Assembly (NCBI RefSeq): GCF_034377285.1 | Contig: NZ_CP139715.1 | Coordinates: forward strand, 4,510,001 to 4,574,000 | From: Thalassobaculum sp. OXR-137 | GTDB taxonomy: Bacteria; Pseudomonadota; Alphaproteobacteria; Thalassobaculales; Thalassobaculaceae | Direction: 5' to 3' | DNA length: 64,000 nucleotides | Part shown: piece by piece, positions 36,700 to 46,250 of the stretch | How positions within the stretch are numbered: the stretch's first letter is position 1 | Layout: the number at the start of each line of letters is the position of its first letter | The notes under the pieces: model-generated | Seen by the model: the letters and a program-made list of their open reading frames with translations, nothing else | What the model was told of the DNA's origin: nothing | Database searches by the model: none | Position numbers and translations under genes: made by a program

Positions 36700-37806
36700 T
36701 CAGCGGTCGCGCACGACCACGGACGCGTCCGGCTCCCAACCGAGCCAGATCGTGTTTCCGATCGACGGCTCGATCTTGCACGTCCAGGCCGGCGTCGTGG
36801 CGATCAGCTCGCCAAGCGCCTCGGTCTGAACCTGGAAATGATAGGCCGAGCCGTAATAGTTGAAGGCGGTGATCTTGCCGGAGACGGCGTTGGTCGCCCC
36901 GGAGCGTTCGGCCGTCAGCGCGATCTTCTCCGGCCGCAGCGCAATCACGACCTCTCCATTGGCCATGGTGTGCGCCGGCGTGCCGGCCTGCACCAGCGGA
37001 TGGCCGCCGCAGACATAGGTGAACGAGCCGTCCTGCTTCTCCGCGACCGTGCCGTGGAGGAAGTTCGACTTACCCAGGAAGTCGGCGACGAAGCGGGTGG
37101 CGGGCTTCTCGTAGAGGTCGCCCGGGTTGCCCTGCTGCTCGATCTTGCCGTCTCGCAGGATGATGATCGTGTCCGACATGGACAGCGCCTCTTCCTGGTC
37201 GTGGGTGACGTAGATGAACGTGGTGCCGAGGCGCTGGTGAAGCGACTTCAGCTCCCACTGCAGGTCGGCGCGCAGCTTCTTGTCGAGGGCCGACAGCGGC
37301 TCGTCGAGCAGCAGTAGGTCCGGCTCGAACACGATGGCGCGGGCGAGTGCCACGCGCTGCTGCTGGCCGCCGGAGAGCTGCGAGGGATAACGCTCGGCCA
37401 GATGGCCCATCTGCACCAGTTCCAGCGCGCTCTTGATCTTCGCCGAGGCATCCGCCTTGGAGACGCCGCGCACCTTCAGCGGGAACCAGATGTTGTCCGC
37501 CACCGTCATGTGCGGGAACAGGGCATATCCCTGGAACACCATGCCGAAGTTCCGCTTGTCCGGCGGGAACCGCGTGATGTCCTTGTCGTCCAACAGGATG
37601 CTGCCGCCGCTGGGTTCGACGAAACCGGCGATCGACATCAGAATTGTCGTCTTGCCGGAGCCCGACGGGCCCAGGAGCGTCAGGAAAGACCCGCGCGGGA
37701 CGTCGAGGTCCACCCCATCGACCGCGGCAAGCGATCCGTAGACCTTCGAAAGGTTCCGCAATGACAGGGCGTGGCCGCTCCGCGCCCCAGTCGATCCGTC
37801 CGGCAT
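36700..37806 (-). CDS. ABC importer ATPase, PotA-type
   Basis: A 368-residue ATP-binding subunit with C-terminal TOBE domain (about residues 285-365). Walker A is GPSGSGKTT, the signature LSGGQQQRVALARA, Walker B LLLLDEPLSALD and the switch His in THDQEEAL. It powers the importer encoded by the next three genes. The ATG at 37804-37806 has AGGGA nearby; a 19-codon upstream extension is less likely. This is the first gene of a six-gene minus-strand operon running to 31043. Confidence 0.93.
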   Translation of the reverse strand: MPDGSTGARSGHALSLRNLSKVYGSLAAVDGVDLDVPRGSFLTLLGPSGSGKTTILMSIAGFVEPSGGSILLDDKDITRFPPDKRNFGMVFQGYALFPHMTVADNIWFPLKVRGVSKADASAKIKSALELVQMGHLAERYPSQLSGGQQQRVALARAIVFEPDLLLLDEPLSALDKKLRADLQWELKSLHQRLGTTFIYVTHDQEEALSMSDTIIILRDGKIEQQGNPGDLYEKPATRFVADFLGKSNFLHGTVAEKQDGSFTYVCGGHPLVQAGTPAHTMANGEVVIALRPEKIALTAERSGATNAVSGKITAFNYYGSAYHFQVQTEALGELIATTPAWTCKIEPSIGNTIWLGWEPDASVVVRDR

Positions 37807-37890
37807 GTGTGTTAATCCCTTACTCACCGAATAGCGAGGCCGGCATGCTGCGCTTTTAGGCAACAGCAGCGCAAGCCCAAATTTCGAGCA

Positions 37891-38691
37891 TTATCTGCCT
37901 AAATATTGATCAATCAGAAATTGATACTTGGCAGACCCAAAGCTTTCCCTGTGTCCGCCATGCACCGCAGAGACGTTAAGTTGTTTTAGTCTGCGCATAG
38001 AAACAGCATAAGCAGCAGGATCGCTGTCGGGCAGCGTGTCGATCAGGAGCCCATCGTAGATCGTGTCGCCGCCGATGAGGACCCCCGTATTCTCCTCCCA
38101 CAAGCAGATGGAGCCCGGGCTGTGCCCCGGCGTGTGCAGCACCTGAAAGCTGCGGTCGCCCAGGTCGACGGTGTCGCCTTCCGCCAGCAGCGCCGTGGGC
38201 GTAGCACCGGGGATCCGCCATTCCTCGGGCCGGAACGACGGCGAGGGCGAAGCCGCGATCAGCGCGCCCGACACGTCGAATCCGGATTTCCGCAGATCCT
38301 CTTTCCGCTTCTCGCTGTAACCGTCGAAGGAGAGTTGCAGGTCGGCCGGCGGGTTGCGCATCACCTCGGCCTCCGCGGCGTGCATGCGCAGATCGTCGGC
38401 GAACTCATGGGCCGAGCCGATATGGTCGACATGGGCGTGGCTCAGGACATGCACGACCGGCTTGTCGAGAAACGGGTCGAGGAACCGGCGCAGGCTGCAC
38501 ACCCCCATCCCCGCATCGACCAGCAGGTCGCGGTCGCGGCCGCGCACCAGGAACATGTTGGCCCGCAGCAGCCGGGAGACATGCGGCTCCCATATGCGCA
38601 GCAAGCCGAGCGGCAACCATTCGATGGCGAACCAGTTGTCGGCGGTCGGCAGTCGGTCGAACGTCGGGCCGGGGATGGAACCGGTCAGCAT
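37891..38691 (-). CDS. MBL-fold metallo-hydrolase
   Basis: A 266-residue metallo-beta-lactamase-fold hydrolase. The metal motif is SHAHVDHIG, followed by HTPGHSPGS, GGDTIYDG and the late His in HGGHRES, so a two-metal centre looks complete. GGGAG lies before the ATG at 38689-38691; the long upstream frame is antisense to another gene. The last 40 codons are distinctly A+T-rich compared with the rest. The gene is divergent from a YtcJ-like amidohydrolase, so the two may belong to one catabolic function. The substrate is unknown. Confidence 0.88.
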   Translation of the reverse strand: MLTGSIPGPTFDRLPTADNWFAIEWLPLGLLRIWEPHVSRLLRANMFLVRGRDRDLLVDAGMGVCSLRRFLDPFLDKPVVHVLSHAHVDHIGSAHEFADDLRMHAAEAEVMRNPPADLQLSFDGYSEKRKEDLRKSGFDVSGALIAASPSPSFRPEEWRIPGATPTALLAEGDTVDLGDRSFQVLHTPGHSPGSICLWEENTGVLIGGDTIYDGLLIDTLPDSDPAAYAVSMRRLKQLNVSAVHGGHRESFGSAKYQFLIDQYLGR

Positions 38692-38823
38692 CGCTGTCTC
38701 CCTGATCAGGCGAAAAACGGGGGGATGCGAGGAAGGGTGCTTGTCTGCCCTTTCGAACCTCGCGAGGATTGGCGGGCGCACAGCATGCCCTTCCTTCCCG
38801 CGCAAGCACAGCCGGAGACTGAC

Positions 38824-40452
38824 ATGACCAGCCTCACCGCCGATCTGGTGATGACCAACGGGCGTATCGCCACCATGGACGCGGACAAGACCACGGTCGC
38901 CGCCCTCGCCGCCCGCGACGGCAAGATCGTCGCCCTGGGCGGCGATGCCGACATGGCGCCGCTGATCGGCCCCGGAACCAAGGTGATCGACTTGGGCGGC
39001 CGCACCGTCATCCCCGGCATCGTGGACAGCCACAACCACCCTGACGCCTATGCCGCCCGCCTCGCCTCCTGGGAGCTGCTGAGCCCCGACCGGATCCAGA
39101 GCCGCGAGGCCCTGCTCGCCCGCCTGTCCGAGGTCGCCGCGAGCAAGGGCCCGGACGAATGGGTCGCCGGCTACCGGCTGAACGAGAACAAGTCCGGCGG
39201 CTATCCGACCATCGAAGAGCTGGATTCGGCCGCCCAGGGCCGTCCGCTGTTCATCCTGCGCACCGACGGCCATATCGGCCTGGCGAACAGCCGGGCCTTC
39301 GCCGAGCTAGGCATCGACGAAACGACCCAGCCGCCGGAATTCGGCGCCTTCGACAAGCATCCGGACACCGGCAAGCTGACCGGCATCGTGCGCGAGACAG
39401 CCGCCCATCTGTTCCTCGACCGGGTGCACGAGGGCGACACGCCGGACAGCATTGCCGCCGGGCTGGAGAAAGTGTTCGCGGAGTGGACCTCCTACGGCAT
39501 CACCTCGGTCTACAACTCGCTGACCCCGTCCAAGGGCATCCGCGCCTACCAGATGATGAAGGACGAGGGACGGCTCAACATGCGGGTCGGCATCATCGCC
39601 TCGGGCCGCGAGGCCGGGCTGGTGGAATCCCTGGCCGCCGCGGGCATCCGCTCCGGATTCGGCGACGACTGGGTGCGGATCATCGGCGTGGAATGGTGTC
39701 CGGACTGCTCCACCTCCGGACGCACCGCCGCCTATTACGAGCCCTATGTCGGCAAGAAGATCAAAGGCGAGCCGGAGCCGAATACCGGCGTCCTGCTGTA
39801 CGAGCTTGAAGACCTGAAGCGCCGGGCGCTGGCCGCCCACAAGGCCGGGCTGCAGGTGATGATCGAGGGCGTGGGCGACCGCGGCATCGACTTCGCCCTG
39901 GACGCCATCGAGTACTGCCTGGAGCAGCACCCGATGGAGGACCACCGCATGCGGGTCGAGCATTGCTGCTACGTCACCCCGCCGCTGCAGGAACGCCTGA
40001 AGACGCTCGGCGTGATCGACAGCTCTGCCACCGGCTTCATGTACGACCTGGGCGACGCCTATATCGCCAACCGCGGCCAGGAGGCCATGGCCCGCATGTG
40101 GCCGCATCGGGCGATGATCGATGCCGGCATTCCTGCGCCGGGCCATTCCGACGCCATGGTCTGCCAGGCGAACCCGTTCCTGGCGCTGTGGTCGATGGTC
40201 AACCGCAAGTCGGATACCGGCGGCGATCTGGACGCCTCCCAGGCGATCACCCCGACCGAGGCGCTGAACGCCTATACGTGGCTCGGTGCCCATTCAGGCC
40301 GCGAGGAACACCTGAAGGGCTCGCTCGAGGTCGGCAAGCTGGCGGACGTCGCCGTTTTGGATCGGGATTATTTCTCGATCCCGACCGAAGAGATTCGCGA
40401 TGTGCAGGTCGACATGACGGTGATTGGCGGTAGAGTCGTTCACCAGCGATAG
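38824..40452 (+). CDS. YtcJ-like amidohydrolase (Amidohydro_3 family)
   Basis: A 542-residue metal-dependent hydrolase. It starts LTADLVMTNGRIATMD and has PGIVDSHNHPDAYAARL (metal His pair), MRVEHCCYV, PGHSDAMVCQANPFLAL (catalytic Asp) and the late ITPTEALNAYTWLGAHSGRE. The family deacylates N-formyl or N-acyl amines or opens imides. The usual HAxGD metal motif reads EGVGD here (QVMIEGVGDRGID), so a ligand His seems replaced by Glu. GGAG precedes the ATG at 38824. It comes 148 bases before a molybdenum hydroxylase operon, which may act on the same compound. Confidence 0.88.
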   Translation: MTSLTADLVMTNGRIATMDADKTTVAALAARDGKIVALGGDADMAPLIGPGTKVIDLGGRTVIPGIVDSHNHPDAYAARLASWELLSPDRIQSREALLARLSEVAASKGPDEWVAGYRLNENKSGGYPTIEELDSAAQGRPLFILRTDGHIGLANSRAFAELGIDETTQPPEFGAFDKHPDTGKLTGIVRETAAHLFLDRVHEGDTPDSIAAGLEKVFAEWTSYGITSVYNSLTPSKGIRAYQMMKDEGRLNMRVGIIASGREAGLVESLAAAGIRSGFGDDWVRIIGVEWCPDCSTSGRTAAYYEPYVGKKIKGEPEPNTGVLLYELEDLKRRALAAHKAGLQVMIEGVGDRGIDFALDAIEYCLEQHPMEDHRMRVEHCCYVTPPLQERLKTLGVIDSSATGFMYDLGDAYIANRGQEAMARMWPHRAMIDAGIPAPGHSDAMVCQANPFLALWSMVNRKSDTGGDLDASQAITPTEALNAYTWLGAHSGREEHLKGSLEVGKLADVAVLDRDYFSIPTEEIRDVQVDMTVIGGRVVHQR

Positions 40453-40600
40453 GCGAAATCCCGACGATCTTTCGGGGGTGGTCGTGTCGCCGTCACCGTC
40501 GTAGCCTCGCGCGACGGAGCATTTTGTATGCAATCCCCCACTGAAGAGGGGCCCCCGCGTCATTGGGATGCGGGTCCGGGAAAGGAAAACGAGAAGGGCC

Positions 40601-41470
40601 ATGTCCGACATTCGATATCTGGCGCCGCAGACGCTCGACGATGCGATCGCCCAATACGCCGCGGCCGAGGGGGCTGCGCGCATTCTCGCCGGTGGGACCG
40701 ATCTGCTCGTGCAGATGCGCTCCGGCCTCCTGAAGCCCAGCACGATCCTCGATGTGAAGAAGATCCCGGAGCTGACGGCGATCGAGAAGACCGCGGACGG
40801 CGGCTTCAGGATCGGCGCCGCCGTCTCGGGTGCGGTGCTCGAGGAGGACCCGGACTTCGGCAAGGCCTGGCCGGGAGTGCTCGAGGCGCTGAACCTGATC
40901 GGCTCGACCCAGGTCCAGGGCCGCGCGTCGATGGGCGGCAACCTGTGCAACGGCTCGCCGGCGGGCGACAGCGTCCCTGCCCTCGTTGCGGCGGGCGCGA
41001 TCGCCACCATCAAGGGGCCGAACGGCAGCCGCGAGTTGAAGGTCGAGGACGTGCCCGCCGGTCCGGGCAAGACCAACCTGGAGCCGGGCGAGATCCTCGT
41101 CAGCTTCACATTCCCGGCCCGCCCCAAGGGGTCCAGCGACGCCTATCTGCGGATGATCCCGCGCACGGAGATGGACATCGCCGTGGTCGGCGTCGGCGTC
41201 AGCCTGACGATGGACAACGGCACCTGCACCGCCGCCCGCGTCGGCCTGGGTGCCGTCGCCCCGACCGTCCTGCTCGTCGAGGATGCCGCCAAGGCGCTGA
41301 TCGGCAGCAAGCTGGACGACGCCGCGATCGAGAAGGCCGCCGCCGCCTGCTCGGCCGCCTGCAACCCGATCGACGACAAGCGCGGCACCATCGCATACCG
41401 AACAAAGGTGGCCGGGGTGCTGCTCAAGCGCACGACCGCAATCGCCGCCGAACGCGCCGGGAGGGCCTGA
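40601..41470 (+). CDS. Molybdenum hydroxylase FAD-binding medium subunit (CoxM/XdhB-like)
   Basis: A 289-residue subunit that carries FAD and passes electrons on. Family motifs are ARILAGGTDLLVQM and the second FAD motif RASMGGNLCNGSPAGDSVPAL. It is first of a compact three-gene operon. GAGAAGGG stands just before the ATG at 40601; an 11-codon longer form is possible. The subunit forms a dimer of heterotrimers with the next two gene products. Confidence 0.92.
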   Translation: MSDIRYLAPQTLDDAIAQYAAAEGAARILAGGTDLLVQMRSGLLKPSTILDVKKIPELTAIEKTADGGFRIGAAVSGAVLEEDPDFGKAWPGVLEALNLIGSTQVQGRASMGGNLCNGSPAGDSVPALVAAGAIATIKGPNGSRELKVEDVPAGPGKTNLEPGEILVSFTFPARPKGSSDAYLRMIPRTEMDIAVVGVGVSLTMDNGTCTAARVGLGAVAPTVLLVEDAAKALIGSKLDDAAIEKAAAACSAACNPIDDKRGTIAYRTKVAGVLLKRTTAIAAERAGRA

Positions 41471-41475
41471 TACCA

Positions 41476-41958
41476 ATGGCGAAGATCCACGTTTCCACCA
41501 CCATCAACGGCGAGCCGACCGAGTTCCTGTGCGATGCCGGCGACAGCATGCTGGACGCGCTGCGCGACACGCTCGGGCTCACCGGCTCCAAGGAAGGCTG
41601 CGGCACGGGTGACTGCGGCGCGTGCAGCATCACCCTGGGCGGCCGGCTGGTCTGTTCCTGCCTGATGCTGGCGGCCGAGGCCGACGGCCAGGAGATCGAG
41701 ACGATCGAGGGCATGGCGAAGCCCGACAAGCTGCATCCGCTGCAGCAGAAGTTCTTGGAATCCGCCGCCCTGCAATGCGGCATCTGCACCCCGGGAATGC
41801 TCGTCGCGGCCAAGTCGCTGCTGGAGCGCAATCCGGATCCGACCGAAACCGAAGTCCGTTTCTGGCTCGCCGGCAACCTGTGCCGGTGCACCGGCTACGA
41901 CAAGATCGTCCGCGCGGTCATGGAGACCGCCGCCGACATGCGGGAGGCTGCCCGATGA
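41476..41958 (+). CDS. Molybdenum hydroxylase 2Fe-2S small subunit (CoxS/XdhA-like)
   Basis: A 160-residue iron-sulfur subunit. The plant-ferredoxin-type cluster is bound by GCGTGDCGACSI and a later Cys in VCSC; the second cluster by QCGICTPGML and NLCRCTGYDKI. It shuttles electrons from the Mo centre to FAD. It begins five bases after the FAD subunit and overlaps the large subunit by four bases (ATGA). Confidence 0.94.
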   Translation: MAKIHVSTTINGEPTEFLCDAGDSMLDALRDTLGLTGSKEGCGTGDCGACSITLGGRLVCSCLMLAAEADGQEIETIEGMAKPDKLHPLQQKFLESAALQCGICTPGMLVAAKSLLERNPDPTETEVRFWLAGNLCRCTGYDKIVRAVMETAADMREAAR

Positions 41959-44216
41959 ACGACCAGAGCAACAAATGGATCGGTAAGCGCACGGTCCGTC
42001 CGGACGGCGCCGACAAGGTTACCGGCCGCGCCGCCTATGCAGCCGACGCCACCATGCCCGGGATGATCTGGGCCAAGGTGCTGCGCAGCCCGTATCCCCA
42101 TGCGGTCATCAAGTCGATCGACACATCCAAAGCCGAAGCCCTGCCGGGCGTGAAGGCCGTGGCCACCGCCGCCGACTTCGTCGACTTCCCGGTCGATACG
42201 CCGGTGCCGCTGGGCATCCAGGACATGCGCTGGATGAGCCGGAACATGCTGGCCAAGGAAAAGGTCCTGTTCCACGGCCACCCGATCGCCGCCGTGGCCG
42301 CGACCAACGAGGAGATCGCCGCCGAGGCCTGCGCGCTGATCGAGGTGGATTACGAGGTTCTTCCCTTCGCTATCGAGATCGACGACGCCATCGCCAAGGA
42401 CGCGCCGATTCTGCACGACTTCATGAAGTTCGACGGCAAGCCGTCCAACATCGCCGGCACCCTGGAGCACACCCTGGGCGACGTCGATGCGGGCTTCGCC
42501 GAGGCCGACGTGGTGATCGAGCGCAGCTTCACCACCAAGCCGGTGCACCAGGGCTATATCGAGACCCATGCCTGCGTGGTCAGCGTCGCCCCCGACGACC
42601 GCACCACCATCTGGAGCTCCAGCCAGGGCCAGTTCATGGTCCGCGCGATGACCTCCTTCCTGACCGGCATCCCGCAGTCCAAGGTGACCGCCATTCCGGC
42701 GGAGATCGGCGGCGGGTTCGGCGGCAAGACCATCGTCTATCTGGAGCCGGTCGCCACGGTCCTGTCGAAGAAGTCCGGCCGTCCGGTGAAGATGGTCATG
42801 ACCCGCGAAGAGGTCATGCGCGCCACCGGCCCGACCTCCGGTTCCAAGAGCACGGTGAAGATCGGTGCCAAGAAGGACGGCACCATCGTCGCCGGCAAGG
42901 GAACCTTCTACCTCCAGGCCGGCTGCCTTCCGGGCTCGCCGATCCGTGGGGCGGCGGGCTGCGCCTTTGCGCCGTATGACATCCCCAACGTGCATTCCTT
43001 CGGCTACGACGTGGTGTCCAACCGCTCCAAGGTCGCCGCCTACCGTGCCCCGGGTGCCCCGATCGGTGCCTTCGCGGTGGAAAGCGTGCTGGACGAGCTG
43101 GCCGCCGAACTGGGCATGGACCCGCTGAAGCTGCGTCTGAAGAACGCCGCCAAGGAGGGCACCAAGGCCGCCCACGGGCCCACCTACCCGCGCATCGGCT
43201 ATGTCGAGACGCTGGAAGCCGCGCTGAACAGCGAGCACTACAAGACTCCGCTGTCGGGCAAGTTCCAGGGCCGGGGCGTCGCCTCGGGCTTCTGGTTCAA
43301 CGCCGGCGGCGAGTCGAGCGCGCAGGTGAACATCACCGAGGACGGCAACGTCGTGGTGACCACGGGCCACCCGGATATCGGCGGCTCGCGCGCGTCCATC
43401 GCCAACATCACTGCCGAACTTCTGGGCATCAACTACGACCAGGTGTCCGTGCAGATCGGCGATACGGCCACGATCGGCTACAGCAACCTGACCGGCGGCA
43501 GCCGCGTGCTGTTCGCCTCGGCCATGGTGGTGACCGAATCGACCGAGCAGGTGATCGAGCAGCTCAAGGGCCGGGCCGCCAAGATCTGGGGCATCGATCC
43601 GTCCCAGGTGGTCTGGGAAGGCGGCGAGGCCCGTCCGATGGGCGAGCACAGCGCCAACTTCCCCTCCATGACCCTGGAGGAGCTCGCAGCTAAGGCGAAC
43701 GCCACCGGCGGCCCGATCGGAGCCGGCAGCCAGAGCAACACCGTCGGTGCCGAAGGCGGCTTCGCCACCCATGTCTGCGACGTGGAGGTGGATGTCGATC
43801 TCGGGATCGTGCGGGTGCTGCGCTACACCTGCTTCCAGGATGTCGGCCGGGCGATCCACCCGAGCTACGTGGAAGGCCAGCTCCAGGGCGGTGTGGCCCA
43901 GGGAATTGGCTGGGCGCTGAACGAGGAGTACATCTACAACAAGAAGGGTCAGGTCGATAATCCGGGCTTCCTCGACTACCGAATGCCCGTCTGCTCCGAC
44001 CTGCCGATGCTCGATTGCGGCATCATCGAGATCCCGAATCCGAAGCACCCGCAGGGTGTCCGCGGCGTCGGCGAGGTTCCGCTGGTGCCGGGTCCGGCGG
44101 CCGTGCGCAACGCGGTGCACGACGCCATCGGCATCTGGATCGATGACCTGCCGCTGTCGCCGCCGAACGTCCTGGCCGCGATCGACGCCAACGCCGCCAA
44201 GCAGGCCGCCGAGTAA
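41955..44216 (+). CDS. Molybdenum-cofactor large subunit of an aldehyde/aromatic/purine-type hydroxylase (CoxL-like)
   Basis: A 753-residue catalytic subunit of the xanthine-oxidase family. It begins with GKRTVRPDGADKVTGRAAYAAD. GGGFGGKTIVYLEPVA and VAAYRAPGAPIGAFAVE lie in the cofactor region, and the catalytic Glu is in GVGEVPLVPGPAAVRNAV. The CO-dehydrogenase signature AYRCSFR is absent, so it is not a form I CO dehydrogenase; it more likely hydroxylates a heterocycle or aldehyde. It is last in the operon, followed by two hairpins. The neighbouring amidohydrolase makes a nitrogen heterocycle plausible, but this is inference. Confidence 0.93.
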   Translation: MNDQSNKWIGKRTVRPDGADKVTGRAAYAADATMPGMIWAKVLRSPYPHAVIKSIDTSKAEALPGVKAVATAADFVDFPVDTPVPLGIQDMRWMSRNMLAKEKVLFHGHPIAAVAATNEEIAAEACALIEVDYEVLPFAIEIDDAIAKDAPILHDFMKFDGKPSNIAGTLEHTLGDVDAGFAEADVVIERSFTTKPVHQGYIETHACVVSVAPDDRTTIWSSSQGQFMVRAMTSFLTGIPQSKVTAIPAEIGGGFGGKTIVYLEPVATVLSKKSGRPVKMVMTREEVMRATGPTSGSKSTVKIGAKKDGTIVAGKGTFYLQAGCLPGSPIRGAAGCAFAPYDIPNVHSFGYDVVSNRSKVAAYRAPGAPIGAFAVESVLDELAAELGMDPLKLRLKNAAKEGTKAAHGPTYPRIGYVETLEAALNSEHYKTPLSGKFQGRGVASGFWFNAGGESSAQVNITEDGNVVVTTGHPDIGGSRASIANITAELLGINYDQVSVQIGDTATIGYSNLTGGSRVLFASAMVVTESTEQVIEQLKGRAAKIWGIDPSQVVWEGGEARPMGEHSANFPSMTLEELAAKANATGGPIGAGSQSNTVGAEGGFATHVCDVEVDVDLGIVRVLRYTCFQDVGRAIHPSYVEGQLQGGVAQGIGWALNEEYIYNKKGQVDNPGFLDYRMPVCSDLPMLDCGIIEIPNPKHPQGVRGVGEVPLVPGPAAVRNAVHDAIGIWIDDLPLSPPNVLAAIDANAAKQAAE

Positions 44217-44271
44217 CCGCACACTGACCAACGGAGCGCCGGCCCGAGCCGGCACTCCGCTCCAGACGAAG

Positions 44272-44308
44272 AACGGCCGCCGCGCTCCCAACCGAGCCGG
44301 CGGCCGTT
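44272..44308 (+). terminator. Terminator hairpin of the molybdenum hydroxylase operon
   Basis: A perfect 11-bp stem (AACGGCCGCCG at 44272-44282, CGGCGGCCGTT at 44298-44308), then TCTGCTTC. A second inverted repeat (CGGAGCGCCGGC/GCCGGCACTCCG, about 44232-44259, one mismatch) precedes it. Confidence 0.65.
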
Positions 44309-44398
44309 TCTGCTTCAACTCCCGGCTTTCCCACACGATGGCAGCAAGACCAAGCCCATGTTAGAAAGACAAAGGTAAGGAAAAGGCAGGCGGAGCCA

Positions 44399-44896
44399 AT
44401 GAATTCAGACCCACTATCGGCTTCGGAATTTGACCTCCCGCCCTGGTTTTACGCCGATCTCACAGCAACGGTCGCCCATCCGACTTTGCGGCACGTCCTG
44501 GCACATTGGGAAACGTTGAAGGACGGTGCAGGCCTGCCGAAAGCCAGCCGGATCGATCCGCTGGACCTGCGCCCGCATCTGCCCGACCTGTTCATGGTCC
44601 GGGTTGCCGGCGACGGTCAGGAGTTCACCTATTCGCTGATCGGCACCCGGATCACCGAGATCCTGGATCGGGATGCGACGGGGCGGACGGTCGCGGACAC
44701 GTTTCCAGCCGATCATCCGATCGTCGAGATCTACCGGCTGATCTGCCGGCGGCGCATTCCGGTGCGAACGCACGGCCAGGTGAGCTGGGTCGACAAGGAG
44801 TACAAGAGCTTCGAGAGCGTGATGATGCCGCTCACCGACGACGAGGGCACCGTGATCAAGATCCTCGGCGCTGCGGTCTACCTGCCCGCCCCCTGA
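44399..44896 (+). CDS. PAS-domain protein (PAS_5 family)
   Basis: A 165-residue soluble protein made of one PAS_5 domain. Typical features are ADLTATVAHPTLRHVLAHWE, RIDPLDLRPHLPDLFMVRV and TYSLIGTRITEILDRDATG. Proteins of this type are common in Rhodospirillales and often occur alone; they are thought to sense a small ligand or redox state, but the output is unknown. No kinase or other effector domain is present. The start has GGCGGAG three bases upstream. It converges with the soluble chemoreceptor gene. Confidence 0.85.
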   Translation: MNSDPLSASEFDLPPWFYADLTATVAHPTLRHVLAHWETLKDGAGLPKASRIDPLDLRPHLPDLFMVRVAGDGQEFTYSLIGTRITEILDRDATGRTVADTFPADHPIVEIYRLICRRRIPVRTHGQVSWVDKEYKSFESVMMPLTDDEGTVIKILGAAVYLPAP

Positions 44897-44921
44897 TCGG
44901 CAGGCGGCCGAGCCCGGCCCC

Positions 44922-46250
44922 CTATTTCTTCAGGTGATCGGACAGTTCGTTCAGCAGCCGCATGACTTCCTGCGACGCCTCGGCGGCCTCCTCGACCTTC
45001 GCAGTGGCCAGGGCGATGTCGCCGGCGGCGAAGGCCTTGGCCGCGTCGATGCCGGCACGGTGCACCTGCTGATGCGGCGTCATCAGTGCCCTCCAGGCCG
45101 GATGGCCGGTCAGCCGCGAATCATTCTGGGCGTCGTACCATTTGCCCAGACGGCAGCTATGATGGTCGGCCAGTTCGTCAGGTCGCAGCATCTCGCGACC
45201 GACCAGCATCTGGGCCAGACGGCGCATCCAGATCATGTGGTCCGACTTCGCGGCATGGATCGTGGCATTGGGCACGCCGGCCTGCACGAAGCCGTCGATC
45301 GCCTTGCTGATCGTGGGACCTGTCTTCTCCAGCAGCCCGATGGTGCTGTCGACCATGTAGACGTTGCGCGCGCTCATGTCGGCGATGGCGGTGACGCCCT
45401 CGGCGATCTCGGCGGTGGCCGTCTGCTGCTCGCCGAGGATCTGCGACACCTCGTGCATGCTGCGCGTCACCGAGCCGATGCGCTCGGCGAGGTTTTCCAT
45501 TTCCTGGCCCACGGTCTGGATGGTGCCCCGCCCCTCCTCGACCCGTTCCGCGCCGGAGCGCATGACCCCGACGATCTCCTGCATGTCGGTGCGGATGCCG
45601 GAGATGCGCTCGCGGATGTCCACGGTGGCGCCGGCCGTCTGGTTGGCGAGGGTCTTCACCTCGCTGGCCACGACGGCGAAGCCCTTCCCCGCCTCGCCCG
45701 CCCGCGCCGCCTCGATGGTGGCGTTCAGCGCCAGCAGGTTGGTCTGCTTGGCGATGTTTTCGATGGTCGAGACGATGTCGCCGATGGCGACGGAGGCTTC
45801 GGCCAGCGCGTCCACCTTCTGCACCGCCGATTGGACGACCTGAAAGACGCCTTCCATCGCGGCCACCGCCTGACCCGCCGCGGCCCGACCGCTGTCGGAC
45901 ACCGCCGCCGCCTCGGCGGCTTCGGCTGACGCCCCCTCGGTCGTGTGACTGATCGTCTGCACCGTAACGGTCAGTTCCTCCACGGCGGAGGCGATCGACT
46001 GGGAGCGGTTGTCCACATCGCGCAGGGAACTCATCATTTCGGAGGTCCGGCGCACGCCGTCGCTGGCCGCGACCGACATCTCCACCCAGCGTTCGAGGCG
46101 GCTCTCCCCCTCGGTGTCCACGCCCTTGAGACGCAGAAGCTTCTGGCCGATCTCGCCGCCCTGACGGGCGACCAGTTCCTCATTGCCGGCGAGCAGCGCG
46201 TCGATCAGATCCTCGGCCGACAGCGACCCGGTCGCTTCCGCAGCGCTCAT
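44922..46250 (-). CDS. Soluble methyl-accepting chemotaxis protein with C-terminal CZB zinc-binding domain
   Basis: A 442-residue receptor without transmembrane segments, so it is cytoplasmic. The signalling hairpin (about residues 60-320) contains [19 protein letters not shown] and [18 protein letters not shown]. The C-terminal CZB domain (about 345-440) has an early His ([13 protein letters not shown]), then [12 protein letters not shown] (the HxCH-like core) and [13 protein letters not shown] domains bind zinc and respond to zinc or hypochlorous acid. It is not linked to other che genes here. Confidence 0.92.
   Translation of the reverse strand: MSAAEATGSLSAEDLIDALLAGNEELVARQGGEIGQKLLRLKGVDTEGESRLERWVEMSVAASDGVRRTSEMMSSLRDVDNRSQSIASAVEELTVTVQTISHTTEGASAEAAEAAAVSDSGRAAAGQAVAAMEGVFQVVQSAVQKVDALAEASVAIGDIVSTIENIAKQTNLLALNATIEAARAGEAGKGFAVVASEVKTLANQTAGATVDIRERISGIRTDMQEIVGVMRSGAERVEEGRGTIQTVGQEMENLAERIGSVTRSMHEVSQILGEQQTATAEIAEGVTAIADMSARNVYMVDSTIGLLEKTGPTISKAIDGFVQAGVPNATIHAAKSDHMIWMRRLAQMLVGREMLRPDELADHHSCRLGKWYDAQNDSRLTGHPAWRALMTPHQQVHRAGIDAAKAFAAGDIALATAKVEEAAEASQEVMRLLNELSDHLKK

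Noticed and set aside
41955-44216. Annotation as carbon monoxide dehydrogenase large subunit
   Set aside because: The CO-specific active-site sequence AYRCSFR is absent; the loop reads AYRAPGAP as in other molybdenum hydroxylases.
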